Assembly: GCA_017937925.1 (NCBI GenBank)
Contig: JAGBCQ010000012.1
Span: forward strand, 1 to 64,000
Reading direction: 5' to 3'
Origin: Paraprevotella sp.
GTDB lineage: Bacteria; Bacteroidota; Bacteroidia; Bacteroidales; Bacteroidaceae
DNA: 64,000 nucleotides
Below, in pieces: positions 36,373 to 45,075 of the stretch. The notes beneath the pieces are model-generated. The model was given only the letters and a program-made list of their open reading frames with translations, searched no databases and had not been told where the DNA came from. The position numbers and the translations under genes were made by a program. Positions within the stretch are counted from its first letter, which is position 1, and every line of letters starts with the position of its first letter.

Positions 36373-36404
36373 CAAATGTAGTTGAAGCTACAAATCGGTG
36401 CAAA
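36373..36404 (-). promoter_or_regulatory. Full consensus promoter (TTTG-N20-TACATTTG) of the dfx-ftnA operon
   Basis: -33 TTTG (36401-36404), 20 nt, then -7 TACATTTG (36373-36380) on the minus strand; leader about 45 nt. No separate operator is evident, but GATTTGTAGCTTCAACTA between the boxes contains a loose inverted repeat. Confidence 0.65.
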
Positions 36405-36506
36405 TGTTTTTATCAATCTTAGTATAGATTAAATCTATGAAAGGTTATAACCATCAGAGTGTGAAAGAAATACAAAAAGGAAATGTCTTCTCTTTTACTT
36501 TTAAAA

Positions 36507-36992
36507 TTAAAAGAACATTCCTATCACTTCTTTTATTATAATGACAACCAGTACTACCGAATATATCAATTTGACTCCTGTCGTCAGCATGAAAGCGAGG
36601 AATGACATCAAGGCAACTTTCAACGCTTTATCTGTAACCGTGTGAGCCATCAACTCACCTATAAGTGCCCCTAAAAAAGGACCTACCACAATTCCCCATG
36701 GCAGGAAAAACAATCCGAGAAACATTCCTATCGTCGCTCCATAAGTACCTTGTTTAGAACCGCCACCGACATTCGTCAACCAAATCGGAGCGACATAATC
36801 CAAAATGGTAATAACCACCATCAAAATACCACTCACCCACAACATTGTCGGACTGACACCGCTCCCCTCACAAAACCACATCAACAATAATCCTACAAAA
36901 CTCAAGGGCGGTCCCGGTAACATCGGAATAACAGCACCAAGGACACCTACCAATGCCATTATCACAGCAAACGTTATCAATAATGCTTCCAT
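36507..36992 (-). CDS. DUF456-type small membrane protein
   Basis: 161 residues, four to five hydrophobic helices. Glycine-rich repeats such as GATIGMFLGLFFLPWGIVVG and GPFLGALIGELMAHT are typical of the DUF456 (YqgC-like) family of inner-membrane proteins with unknown function. The N-terminal GAVIPMLPGPPLSFVGLLLM is the other family mark. It is transcribed divergently from the Pmp3-like gene, with a TATCTTTG box 32 bp upstream. Confidence 0.8.
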   Translation of the reverse strand: MEALLITFAVIMALVGVLGAVIPMLPGPPLSFVGLLLMWFCEGSGVSPTMLWVSGILMVVITILDYVAPIWLTNVGGGSKQGTYGATIGMFLGLFFLPWGIVVGPFLGALIGELMAHTVTDKALKVALMSFLAFMLTTGVKLIYSVVLVVIIIKEVIGMFF

Positions 36993-37024
36993 CTTTCTAC
37001 TTCATTAAACCATAATCTTTGTGG

Positions 37025-37032
37025 CAAAGATA
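37025..37032 (-). promoter_or_regulatory. -7 box (TATCTTTG) for the DUF456 gene
   Basis: Perfect TAnnTTTG on the minus strand, divergent from the plus-strand box at 37054, so the two genes share one short promoter region. Confidence 0.55.
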
Positions 37033-37053
37033 ACGATATTTATAAAAAAGGAG

Positions 37054-37061
37054 TATCTTTG
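37054..37061 (+). promoter_or_regulatory. -7 box (TATCTTTG) for the Pmp3-like gene and rlmH
   Basis: Perfect TAnnTTTG, 22 bp before ATG 37084. It argues against a start at 37021, which lies upstream of the box. Confidence 0.55.
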
Positions 37062-37083
37062 TGGCATTATAATACCATTAAAT

Positions 37084-37239
37084 ATGTCTTGTTTAAGAGT
37101 TTTGTTGTGTATCTTTTTCCCACCGCTCGCAGTCATTGATAAAGGATGCGGTTCTTTTGCAATCGTATTCTTGTTGACGCTTTGTGCTTGGGTTCCGGGA
37201 GTGCTTGGTGCTTTAATTATTCTCAATAAGAACGATTAA
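37084..37239 (+). CDS. YqaE/Pmp3-family small membrane protein
   Basis: 51 residues with two hydrophobic helices. MSCLRVLLCIFFPPLAVIDK contains the FPPLAV motif of the Pmp3/YqaE family, small proteins tied to membrane potential and salt or cold stress. The second helix is FLLTLCAWVPGVLGALIIL. The start is set by the promoter position. It lies 11 bp upstream of rlmH, so both are likely on one mRNA. Confidence 0.85.
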   Translation: MSCLRVLLCIFFPPLAVIDKGCGSFAIVFLLTLCAWVPGVLGALIILNKND

Positions 37240-37250
37240 CTCCACAACGT

Positions 37251-37724
37251 ATGAAAGTCACACTGCTTGTCGTAGGAAAAACGAACGACGCACATTTTAT
37301 AGCCGGTATTGACGAATACACAAAACGTATCCGCCACTATCTGCCTTTTGACATTGAAGTCATACCGGAACTTAAAAATACCAAAAGTCTTTCCGAAGAA
37401 CAACAAAAAGAAAAAGAAGCCGACTTGCTTCTAAAATCATTCCAACCGGGCGACCACATCGTGTTGCTCGACGAGCATGGAAAAGAATTTCGTTCGTTGG
37501 AATTTGCCTCATGGATGGAAAAGAAAATGGCTATGGGACTGAAGCGTTTGGTCTTTATCGTTGGCGGACCTTATGGTTTTTCTCAACGGATATACCAAAG
37601 CGCACATGAAAAAATCTCGCTTTCGCGAATGACCTTCTCTCATCAGATGATTCGGCTCATATTTACGGAACAGATTTACCGCGCCATGACTATCATCAAC
37701 CACGAACCTTACCATCACGAATAG
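37251..37724 (+). CDS. rlmH: 23S rRNA (pseudouridine1915-N3)-methyltransferase
   Basis: SPOUT-class SAM-dependent enzyme that methylates pseudouridine 1915 in helix 69 of 23S rRNA on assembled 70S ribosomes. 157 residues, the exact family size. VFIVGGPYGFSQRIYQSA is the SAM-binding trefoil-knot loop, and the C-terminal block LSRMTFSHQMIRLIFTEQIY ending in IINHEPYHHE is diagnostic. Confidence 0.95.
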   Translation: MKVTLLVVGKTNDAHFIAGIDEYTKRIRHYLPFDIEVIPELKNTKSLSEEQQKEKEADLLLKSFQPGDHIVLLDEHGKEFRSLEFASWMEKKMAMGLKRLVFIVGGPYGFSQRIYQSAHEKISLSRMTFSHQMIRLIFTEQIYRAMTIINHEPYHHE

Positions 37725-37731
37725 TCGTGAC

Positions 37732-38763
37732 TTATTCATCAAATTCAAAATCCACCACAATCGGGAAGTGGTCACTGTAACCACCTTTATATATAGGTCC
37801 TTGATAAGTTCTGAATGGACGTATTCCGCCATATTTTTGCTCAGTCTCACACATGAAAGGGAATGCAATTATTTGGTTATCACCAACTACCCTCTCACAT
37901 AAAGAAGGACTAACAAATATGTGGTCGATACTTTCCCAAATTCCACGATAGCGGTACGTGCCTTTCACGTCCTTATTTTCCTTGCAAGTCATCGTGGGTT
38001 CGTAAAACAAAGGCAAAGATTCATGTAAATAGTTGCCGTTCTCCGAAGTCGATACTACCGAAAGTATCTCTTTTTCAAAAATCTCATCCCCCATCTCGGC
38101 ATTAAAATCACCCATTACCAACATTCGTGCCATCGGCTGTGATACTCTTACCGAATCTACAACTTGACGCACCACTTGTGCTGCAACTTTACGACGGTAT
38201 TCCGACTCTCTTCTCTTTCCTAAACGACTTGGCAAATGACAAATCAACACGTGCAACGTGTCATTATCGCGCAACCGGCCTTTTACATACAATACATTTC
38301 GTGTAGGACGACTCATCAGCTCAGATAGGTTCACTTTTATTTCACAATGTTCCAGCACCTTAAAACTACCGGGTTGATACAAAAGTCCGACATCGATACC
38401 ACGCAAATCAGGAGATTCGGTCATCACATATCGATAGCCGAGCGACCGCATTGCCGAACGCCGTGTCCAATCTCTAAGCACCGTATCATTCTCCACCTCA
38501 CATACTCCAATCAAATCCGGCAGTTGTTCCTCTGCAACAGCAGCCACTACTTTGGTTAAAGCATTGAGTTTTTTCCAATAACGCGTTTTAGTCCAACGCC
38601 TTTGAGAGTCTGCAAGGAATTCTTTATCATCCTTTAGGGTGTCGTGCTGACAATCAAATAGATTCTCCACATTATAAAACATCGCTCTAAAGGGAGCTTG
38701 GGCTTGGATATTTAAACAAAAAGCCCACAATAGGATGAAAAAGAATCTACAAACGTATCTCAT
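37732..38763 (-). CDS. Secreted endonuclease/exonuclease/phosphatase-family protein
   Basis: 343 residues with signal peptide (MRYVCRFFFILLWAFCLNIQ, cleaved after AQA). The EEP fold is visible in FYNVENLFD, GVCEVENDTVL (metal-binding Glu), ICHLPSRLG, VMGDFNAEMGD, and SIDHIFVS followed by GGYSDHFPIVVDF (catalytic SDH). It could be a periplasmic nuclease or a phosphodiesterase acting on small molecules. Its ATG overlaps the stop of the upstream lipoprotein gene (TAATG), so translation is coupled. Confidence 0.85.
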   Translation of the reverse strand: MRYVCRFFFILLWAFCLNIQAQAPFRAMFYNVENLFDCQHDTLKDDKEFLADSQRRWTKTRYWKKLNALTKVVAAVAEEQLPDLIGVCEVENDTVLRDWTRRSAMRSLGYRYVMTESPDLRGIDVGLLYQPGSFKVLEHCEIKVNLSELMSRPTRNVLYVKGRLRDNDTLHVLICHLPSRLGKRRESEYRRKVAAQVVRQVVDSVRVSQPMARMLVMGDFNAEMGDEIFEKEILSVVSTSENGNYLHESLPLFYEPTMTCKENKDVKGTYRYRGIWESIDHIFVSPSLCERVVGDNQIIAFPFMCETEQKYGGIRPFRTYQGPIYKGGYSDHFPIVVDFEFDE

Positions 38764-40217
38764 TATTCTTTCACAAATTCATAACATCCCGCATCAGGTT
38801 TGCCATCATCAATACGGCTCACCTCATATCTGTCTGTAGGAATGTTCTCTGCCCATTCCACAGCACCGATATTACGAGCTACACTCAATGAATCCAAACG
38901 GAAATCGTACAAGAAATTATCTGTGTCGAAACGCTTGAACTGCTTAGACGCTACTCCATCGCCCTCCTTCGGCTCATAGACAACGTTGACGAACCTATTG
39001 ACATCCTCCGACGGTACGGTACGCAACAAACAGTTCCCGAAGAAATAGTCCAACGTGTTATCTTCATCTTTCAAATTACCCATCACCACATCGTCAGCAT
39101 ATCCCGTTACCAAACAATTCATAAAATGTGCATGCTCCAGCGGGTAATCCAATGCCAACCATTGATTCGCCAAATATAAGGCATCCCCCCTTGACGCATC
39201 CCAAGGGTAAAACTGAGCGATGGTGCAATGAGTGAACTCCGCCCACCCCCCAACAACGGAAACACAATGTCCTAGTGTATTGGTGATTTGAGTATTCGCC
39301 ACTACCGACCGACAGTGATAAAGTCCCAAACCTTCACCCCCGATATTATGTAAGATGCTGTTTTCTAATCGCAATTTCATCACATCCGTTGCAGAACTGT
39401 CACACGCAATACCGTATGAAGCACTGTGAATATCTACATAATTCAAATAGTTATCTGTACTACTCGCTTTAAAACGAACACCGCCCCATCTTGAAGGCGT
39501 ATTGTCGTAAGGCAGATAATCGAACATCCTGTCCGTTCGGTCCCCTCGGAACACAACAGGTTGCTCCTTCGTACCTTCAGCCACAATCCGTCCATGTACC
39601 CACAAATTCGCACCGTCATGGAAATACAGTTGCACTCCGGCATTCATATTCAATGTTACACCCTCCTTTACCGAAAGACTGTCATAAATCAATATCGGTC
39701 TGCCCGCCTCCAACAATGTGTCACGTTCTATAACTTTTCCTCGCCATATATAAACATCCTGCCCCACAGCCTTCATTATGACTCCCTGTTCCACACCGCT
39801 TTCCAACGTGAATATCAACATGTCTTCCATCGCCGTCGGCTCGTCCTGTCCCTTATCCGGCATCGTTACCTCTGCAAACACACGAATACTGTCACCGGTC
39901 CGCACCTCGAAATCAAAAGCCTTCGCCCCACTCTCACGCTCCAAATACGAGCCGTCCACATTCACACGAAAAGGAGTATCACTCCCCTTTTTCATCCGTG
40001 CCGTCACGATGCGAATCCCGTCCGGATTATAATTATAAACCATCAATTGACGTGTACTTGAACCTATCGTCGAAATCACGGTGTCAAACTTAACCGTATC
40101 GGTTGAAAAAGACAATAGTGAAGCACGGTCCGTAGTAAATGAATCGCTGTCGTCACAACCCACAAAGCATTGACAACATACTACCAGCCCCAATATATAG
40201 AGTACAATTTTACGCAT
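38763..40217 (-). CDS. Lipoprotein with right-handed beta-helix domain
   Basis: 484 residues from ATG 40217 (MRKIVLYILGLVVCCQCFVG), with a lipobox-like end FVGC, so probably a lipoprotein; the ATG ten codons upstream would bury the signal. The N-terminal beta-sandwich part (VKFDTVISTIGSSTRQLMVY) is followed from about 200 by repeated short strands with N/G turns (LRLENSILHNIGGEGLGLYH; VANTQITNTLGHC; FMNCLVTGYADDV) typical of parallel beta-helix polysaccharide-binding or lyase-like proteins. No catalytic set is recognisable. Coupled to the EEP-family gene downstream. Confidence 0.7.
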   Translation of the reverse strand: MRKIVLYILGLVVCCQCFVGCDDSDSFTTDRASLLSFSTDTVKFDTVISTIGSSTRQLMVYNYNPDGIRIVTARMKKGSDTPFRVNVDGSYLERESGAKAFDFEVRTGDSIRVFAEVTMPDKGQDEPTAMEDMLIFTLESGVEQGVIMKAVGQDVYIWRGKVIERDTLLEAGRPILIYDSLSVKEGVTLNMNAGVQLYFHDGANLWVHGRIVAEGTKEQPVVFRGDRTDRMFDYLPYDNTPSRWGGVRFKASSTDNYLNYVDIHSASYGIACDSSATDVMKLRLENSILHNIGGEGLGLYHCRSVVANTQITNTLGHCVSVVGGWAEFTHCTIAQFYPWDASRGDALYLANQWLALDYPLEHAHFMNCLVTGYADDVVMGNLKDEDNTLDYFFGNCLLRTVPSEDVNRFVNVVYEPKEGDGVASKQFKRFDTDNFLYDFRLDSLSVARNIGAVEWAENIPTDRYEVSRIDDGKPDAGCYEFVKE

Positions 40218-40298
40218 AACATTCTTAATAAAAATAGGCACACTCACGTATTATAACGCAAATATGCCCATTTTATTTTAATCTGACAGCAATCTGTA

Positions 40299-41444
40299 CT
40301 ATTTCTTAATAATATTGCCTTTTATATCTAGCAAATACCAGTCATAACTTTCCGAATCTTGTACCTCAAATACATCTTTTGAAAGCATATTTATATCCGA
40401 ATATAGTGCAAGAGTTATAGGTTCACCTGTGATGCGGTTCATAATACCGTAGCGGTTCATCACTTCGTATTTAGCATAATCAGCAAAGCCATACTGTATA
40501 TTACCACTCTCGTTATAACCAATAGGATAATTGAGATAGTATGTAGCATCAAACATAAACTTTCGAACGATATTTCCTTCAAAATCCTCCTGCCACTTTT
40601 TGCCATCTTTAGCCAATACAAACCCATCTGGTATGACACTTATATCTTCATACTCAGCCGGATAAGCAACAGCACATGAAGCGTCAAGAATACCACACTT
40701 ATTATCTTTGACTATTACACGATACCCACTCTTATGAACGATTCTGATTTCATCATACGTTGGTTCCACAACCCAATTGCCACTCTTGTCAATCAAGCCC
40801 ATGTTTCCATTGCTATTGGCCATGGCGCAAAAGCCATTGTGAAAGACATAACCAAACTCCCACATACTCTGTCTGCTTGAATAATCAAATTTGAATGGGA
40901 TTATGACCTCATTTGCAGAATTTATAAAGCCAATTTTACCATCCTTCATTACAGCTGCCAATCCTTCAGAGAACACCCATGCCTTATTATAGTCGTTAGC
41001 CTCTGCATCGATAATTATGCGACCCGTGTTTACATTGATGTAACCTCGTTTTTTTGATAGTGCATAAACTGCAATCGAATCGTTTTCCGAGACTTCCGAC
41101 ATCCAATTTATTTTACCGGTTGTAAACTCTCCTTTAGTACAATCATATACCCTCCACACGTTACGTGAGGACGCACAAAGAACGATGTTCTCTGATAGTC
41201 TTCTATTACAATAAGTTCTATCACACTTATAGTTGTAGAAAATATAAATCTTAAGAGAAATGAAACCTACAAGTAGTAATATCAATATAGTAGCAATCAC
41301 TATACGCATCCACTTGGAGCGCTTTTTCCACCAATTACCGATTTTGCGCCAAGCAAGACGACCAGCAGCAAGAATAGCCGTGATAATCAAGGCTACCACA
41401 CCAAGTAGGGCCTGAAAAACTTGATTAAGTAGCTTCATTGTCAT
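40299..41444 (-). CDS. WG-repeat protein with N-terminal membrane anchor
   Basis: 381 residues. Two hydrophobic stretches at the N-terminus (about 12-30 and 45-70) anchor it. The rest contains WG/KWG-type beta repeats: DGKIGFINSANEVIIPFKFD; NGNMGLIDKSGNWVVEPTYD; DNKCGILDASCAVAYPAEYE. These are ligand- or protein-binding beta repeats of unknown partner. Its start overlaps the stop of the CreD-like gene by 4 bp. It is the last gene of the 40-59 kb run; a second short WG-like protein lies within the run at 47997-48563. Confidence 0.75.
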   Translation of the reverse strand: MTMKLLNQVFQALLGVVALIITAILAAGRLAWRKIGNWWKKRSKWMRIVIATILILLLVGFISLKIYIFYNYKCDRTYCNRRLSENIVLCASSRNVWRVYDCTKGEFTTGKINWMSEVSENDSIAVYALSKKRGYINVNTGRIIIDAEANDYNKAWVFSEGLAAVMKDGKIGFINSANEVIIPFKFDYSSRQSMWEFGYVFHNGFCAMANSNGNMGLIDKSGNWVVEPTYDEIRIVHKSGYRVIVKDNKCGILDASCAVAYPAEYEDISVIPDGFVLAKDGKKWQEDFEGNIVRKFMFDATYYLNYPIGYNESGNIQYGFADYAKYEVMNRYGIMNRITGEPITLALYSDINMLSKDVFEVQDSESYDWYLLDIKGNIIKK

Positions 41445-42694
41445 TCAGTTTTAGTTATAACTTTGTTATTATTGATATTGGCTGTAAGATACATCACTAC
41501 ACTGAGGAGCACGAACAACAATAATGAACCTGCAAGCAGTGCGTAAGTTTCCATTTGAAGCAATATATAATTAAGGGCATACACCAATGCCACAAAACCA
41601 CCCAACATATATGCACTACGGTTTTTCAAGATAGCTCGGAAATAAAGCATCAAAGCTCCGATTGTCATCAAGGCAGCTAATACATATGCCACTCCAAAGG
41701 TTATAAATTCTGAGAAAGCAACCAATAATGAATAGAACAACACGAGTGACAAACCTATTACAGCGTACTGAATAGGATTAATACCCTTACGAGTCAGGAA
41801 CTCAACAAACAGACTTGCCACAAATACAAGAATGATAATGAGCATTCCATATTTAGCCGAACGCATTGACTGCTGATAGGGATTCGCCGGATCTACAAAC
41901 TTGACACCCATATCGTCAAATATCGAGCTATTGAAACTTGACACGTTCCAAGTGGCATTAAATCCATCCTCATTCACCATCCTTTGGTTTGGCAGTATCT
42001 CTCCTTGAAAACTTGGGTGCTGATAAGATGAACTTATCGCCAGCGTGGTATTTCCTTCTCTTGAAGGATTAAAGAAGAGCGATTCCGTTCCTTTTAAGTC
42101 AAAAGTAATCATAAAATCAACCGTATCACCGGACTTGGAATCTTCGGGGAATACAACTTCTGCGACATATTCATCTAACCTACGATTGAGTTCAAAAGAT
42201 TGGCCACCGAAAGTGAGTTGTGAAGGATTACTGAATCCCTTAACATCTGCTACTTTAAAGCGAAACTCATTATTTCGTGCTATGACAGCCAGCTCTGTGA
42301 TAGGCACTTTGCCCGAAATCTGGACTTTTGAATTATAGACAATCACGTCATAAATAGAACGATGCAACACATCAGTTACAACATCTGCTTTATAATCTAC
42401 CTGCGAGCAGTAAGAGTCATAATCTTCAATGTATGTCTGTTTTCCGCTAGGTTCAATCGTCTTATCTATTGTTTTCTCTTCAAGCACATACGACACCAAA
42501 TAAGGTGCAGAAATGGTTTGAGGTTTGGCATAAGAGTTTGCCACTTCCATTGTAACAGCCTCCTTAGTCTGTTCACGGTCTTCAATTACAGCCTTAATCA
42601 TTACCAAAGGAATCAGTAATAGAAGTGAGATAACTACAACAAGACAATACTTCATTGGTGTGCGCTCTGAATTTAATTTTTCTTTCTTTTCCAT
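41441..42694 (-). CDS. creD: CreD-like inner-membrane protein
   Basis: 417 residues. N-terminal TM helix (YCLVVVISLLLLIPLVMIKA), a periplasmic beta-rich domain of about 220 residues (SAPYLVSYVLEEKT; TDVLHRSIYDVIVYNSKVQI; GTESLFFNPSREGNT), then five or six C-terminal TM helices starting at about 285 and including the QYAVIGLSLVLFYSLLVAFS block. This matches the CreD/DUF inner-membrane family, linked in other bacteria to envelope stress and beta-lactam response. No creB/creC two-component genes are adjacent. It sits between the vWA and WG-repeat genes. Confidence 0.85.
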   Translation of the reverse strand: MEKKEKLNSERTPMKYCLVVVISLLLLIPLVMIKAVIEDREQTKEAVTMEVANSYAKPQTISAPYLVSYVLEEKTIDKTIEPSGKQTYIEDYDSYCSQVDYKADVVTDVLHRSIYDVIVYNSKVQISGKVPITELAVIARNNEFRFKVADVKGFSNPSQLTFGGQSFELNRRLDEYVAEVVFPEDSKSGDTVDFMITFDLKGTESLFFNPSREGNTTLAISSSYQHPSFQGEILPNQRMVNEDGFNATWNVSSFNSSIFDDMGVKFVDPANPYQQSMRSAKYGMLIIILVFVASLFVEFLTRKGINPIQYAVIGLSLVLFYSLLVAFSEFITFGVAYVLAALMTIGALMLYFRAILKNRSAYMLGGFVALVYALNYILLQMETYALLAGSLLLFVLLSVVMYLTANINNNKVITKTE

Positions 42695-42717
42695 ATCTTT
42701 TCTTTTTTATTGTTAAA

Positions 42718-43350
42718 CTACTTCTCCTCATCAAAAAAGTTCTCGTTAGCTTCTTCTGCACTGAAATCAGGCTTAGACATACAACTATATAAACGCTCAC
42801 GGCTCTTGTTTACTCGGTCAGTCATCATATGAGTTCCGGCAGATGTCGTTTCAAAGTTTATTACATTGGTGATGGAGATCGTTGTAGCAACAGCCTCTAC
42901 ATCCTGATTAGCCCCGATGTAAGCAAACACCCAACCTTTAGCTTTGAGCTCATCGACCAGAGCCTTGATAGCCTTACCGCTGTACTCCTTTGAAGCATTT
43001 TCGTAACCGTCAGTTACGACCGTTACAAGCACCTTGTCATCCTCAGCAACCTTTTTGCGAAGAGCATTCAGAGAAATACCCATTGCATCGTACAATGCGG
43101 TGCAACAATCTGGCTGATAGATTTCTGCCGTAAGATCATTGATCTCATCCACAGGCACACATTCATAGACGGTCTTTACATCATCGTTGAAAGTTACAAG
43201 ACTGACATAGTGTTCCTGATCTTCGTGTTTCTTCTGAGCTGAACGAATCGTCTGGATAGTCTCATTTACGTTGTCAATTGCTTCTTTTTTGATGCTCTGC
43301 ATAGAGCCACTCTCATCAATAATAATGAGATTGAAAATTCTTGTCTTCAT
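42718..43350 (-). CDS. von Willebrand factor A (vWA) domain protein
   Basis: 210 residues, essentially one vWA domain. MIDAS metal site IIDESGSM (Asp12, Ser14, Ser16), the TALYDAMG threonine region, and VTVVTDGYENAS supplying the second acidic residue. No signal peptide, so it is cytosolic, unlike BatA/BatB proteins. vWA proteins are often adaptors for AAA+ (MoxR-type) or conflict-system enzymes, but no MoxR gene lies in the window. It is 24 bp upstream of the CreD-like gene. Confidence 0.88.
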   Translation of the reverse strand: MKTRIFNLIIIDESGSMQSIKKEAIDNVNETIQTIRSAQKKHEDQEHYVSLVTFNDDVKTVYECVPVDEINDLTAEIYQPDCCTALYDAMGISLNALRKKVAEDDKVLVTVVTDGYENASKEYSGKAIKALVDELKAKGWVFAYIGANQDVEAVATTISITNVINFETTSAGTHMMTDRVNKSRERLYSCMSKPDFSAEEANENFFDEEK

Positions 43351-43377
43351 AAGTTTATCGTTTATTTATTACTATTA

Positions 43378-43812
43378 TTATCCTTCTACTAATTCATACT
43401 CAACTCCGAACCACTCGTTGAGTGTATCCTCTACCTTCGCATTGATTTCAGGCGTAATCTTATTTTTAATTTTCTTATAGACATAGAGCACAGTAACACC
43501 ATCGTCCAATACCCCCAAGAACTTATAAATAACACTTGGAATCAAATCCATAGGCAGAATAGTGTAGAAAATAGCTGCATAGATAAGTACACGGTCGAGA
43601 GTTGATGTATTGTCATCATCCATTACATAATAGAACTGCAACAGGGGACGAGTAGCCACACGCCCTGTCTTCAATGCCCATGGACGCAACTTATCCATCA
43701 GCGCGTTAATCTTACCACGCCAATCGATGTTCTTAATTTTCTCAAGAAGACCAGAAATATCCTTACCCATTATCAGGTAAGCAAGAATCAGAAGTGAAAT
43801 TGTAATCAACAT
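43378..43812 (-). CDS. DUF1232 (YkvA-like) membrane protein
   Basis: 144 residues. N-terminal hydrophobic helix (MLITISLLILAYLIMG), a basic linker, then the DUF1232 core RVLIYAAIFYTILPMDLIPS with the invariant PxDLIP motif, and DDGVTVLYVYKKIK. A C-terminal helix follows (VEDTLNEWFG). The function of this family is unknown. It is flanked by the macro-like gene (upstream) and the vWA gene (downstream), in the same operon. Confidence 0.85.
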   Translation of the reverse strand: MLITISLLILAYLIMGKDISGLLEKIKNIDWRGKINALMDKLRPWALKTGRVATRPLLQFYYVMDDDNTSTLDRVLIYAAIFYTILPMDLIPSVIYKFLGVLDDGVTVLYVYKKIKNKITPEINAKVEDTLNEWFGVEYELVEG

Positions 43813-43878
43813 ATCGTTTAAATTTTATTGTTTTTTGTTTTATAGAGTCCTATAGTTACTATAATCTATCATTTAGTT

Positions 43879-44928
43879 CTAATCTTTCTTGATAAGTATC
43901 TGAAGTTTCTCTACAAACCTACAATGAGTATCGATAACTCCTTGCAACCAAATATTCTTTTCATTTGTAGTTTTACCACCATAATATTTATCAAGATAAT
44001 AATATCTGCCATCAGGGCTAATTTGCCATATTATCTTTGTAACCCCATCCTTATATTCGCCTATCGTTCCGAAAGTATATTTACACTCTCTTCGGCAAAC
44101 TCTCTTCTGAACATCTTTCGGCAGTTCTTGAAAGCCATTCCAATCTATATCTATATCTTTTACCCATCTGACTCTCTTTTTGTTGTCAAGAACCATATAA
44201 GCGCATTTTGTTGAATGATTTATCAAGTATTCGGCTCTCCAAGAACCTGTAATAGCTGCATCATAAAAATCTGCCCACTCCATTTGTTCTGATAGTGATA
44301 TCGTGTTGCAATCTCGGCTTATCAACTCCCTATATAGACGGTTGGGAGACATCATTTTTAGTCTCATAAATCTCAACTCTCCGAAAAACTCAGACACCAC
44401 ATCCAATAACGCATCACACACAACTGCCAGTTTTTGCTTCACTTCTGCAATGTACCCTTTATCAAGTTCTATCCAGAACTCTTGTGGCAGACTAACGTTT
44501 GTGAGTTTTGACGCCTTACGGAACATTGGGGCAATCTCCCAAACCTCACAGCAACCTCCACCACAGCCAATAGGAGTCACTAGAAAGTGTAGCTCCGGGT
44601 GTTCGGCTGCATATTTAGTGAATATGTCAACCGATTTACGAATTTCATTCAATCCGATAGTGCCACCGATTGTCGGAATAGCATAAGATTGTCCTTGCCT
44701 ACCTTCACGCTGTCCCATCACTGCTCCAAAGTGTTTTAAAGCAAAGTTTGATGCACCATCTAAGTGACGTCCTGAATTACGACAACCAAAGACAAAGATT
44801 TCGTTCTCCTGAAGGGTGTCAATCCACTCTGGAGTAACATTCTCTTCGTTCGTTTTGAGCAGAGTCGTTTCTTGCATTTTCTCGCCACTCTTGTGCAGGG
44901 CGATTAACCGATTAAGAAATTCTTTCAT
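43879..44928 (-). CDS. Macro-like (A1S_2505-type) domain protein
   Basis: 349 residues from ATG 44928; upstream in-frame starts are non-ATG and fall close to the promoter. Residues about 35-155 look like the short macro-like family found in phages and bacteria: ENEIFVFGCRNSGRHLDGAS, FALKHFGAVMG, GRQGQSYAIPTIGG, LVTPIGCGGGCCEVWEIAPM. Macro domains bind or hydrolyse ADP-ribose. The C-terminal half is unrecognised and contains IIWQISPDGRYYYLDKYYG. Next to an ADP-ribosylglycohydrolase and a NADAR fusion gene, which supports a link to NAD/ADP-ribose metabolism. It may have its own promoter. Confidence 0.7.
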   Translation of the reverse strand: MKEFLNRLIALHKSGEKMQETTLLKTNEENVTPEWIDTLQENEIFVFGCRNSGRHLDGASNFALKHFGAVMGQREGRQGQSYAIPTIGGTIGLNEIRKSVDIFTKYAAEHPELHFLVTPIGCGGGCCEVWEIAPMFRKASKLTNVSLPQEFWIELDKGYIAEVKQKLAVVCDALLDVVSEFFGELRFMRLKMMSPNRLYRELISRDCNTISLSEQMEWADFYDAAITGSWRAEYLINHSTKCAYMVLDNKKRVRWVKDIDIDWNGFQELPKDVQKRVCRRECKYTFGTIGEYKDGVTKIIWQISPDGRYYYLDKYYGGKTTNEKNIWLQGVIDTHCRFVEKLQILIKKD

Positions 44929-44974
44929 ACACCTATATATTAGTGCGTAATATTTACGCAATTAAAAATTTTGC

Positions 44975-44982
44975 CAAAAATA
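44975..44982 (-). promoter_or_regulatory. Possible internal -7 box (TATTTTTG)
   Basis: Perfect TAnnTTTG on the minus strand in the 147-bp gap between the glycohydrolase and macro-like genes. It might allow the last five genes of the run to be expressed independently of the upstream switch. Confidence 0.4.
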
Positions 44983-45075
44983 TAAGGTGTGCCCACCATT
45001 CGGGCTAAACACCTTATATGTTCTCCTTTGTAATTATAGAGTTGAACTTATGTCAAATCTATCAATTGGAACTTA

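Noticed and set aside
39561..40061. Plus-strand 166-codon frame opposite the beta-helix lipoprotein gene
   Set aside because: Histidine- and threonine-rich antisense frame without domain; the minus-strand lipoprotein has signal peptide and repeats.
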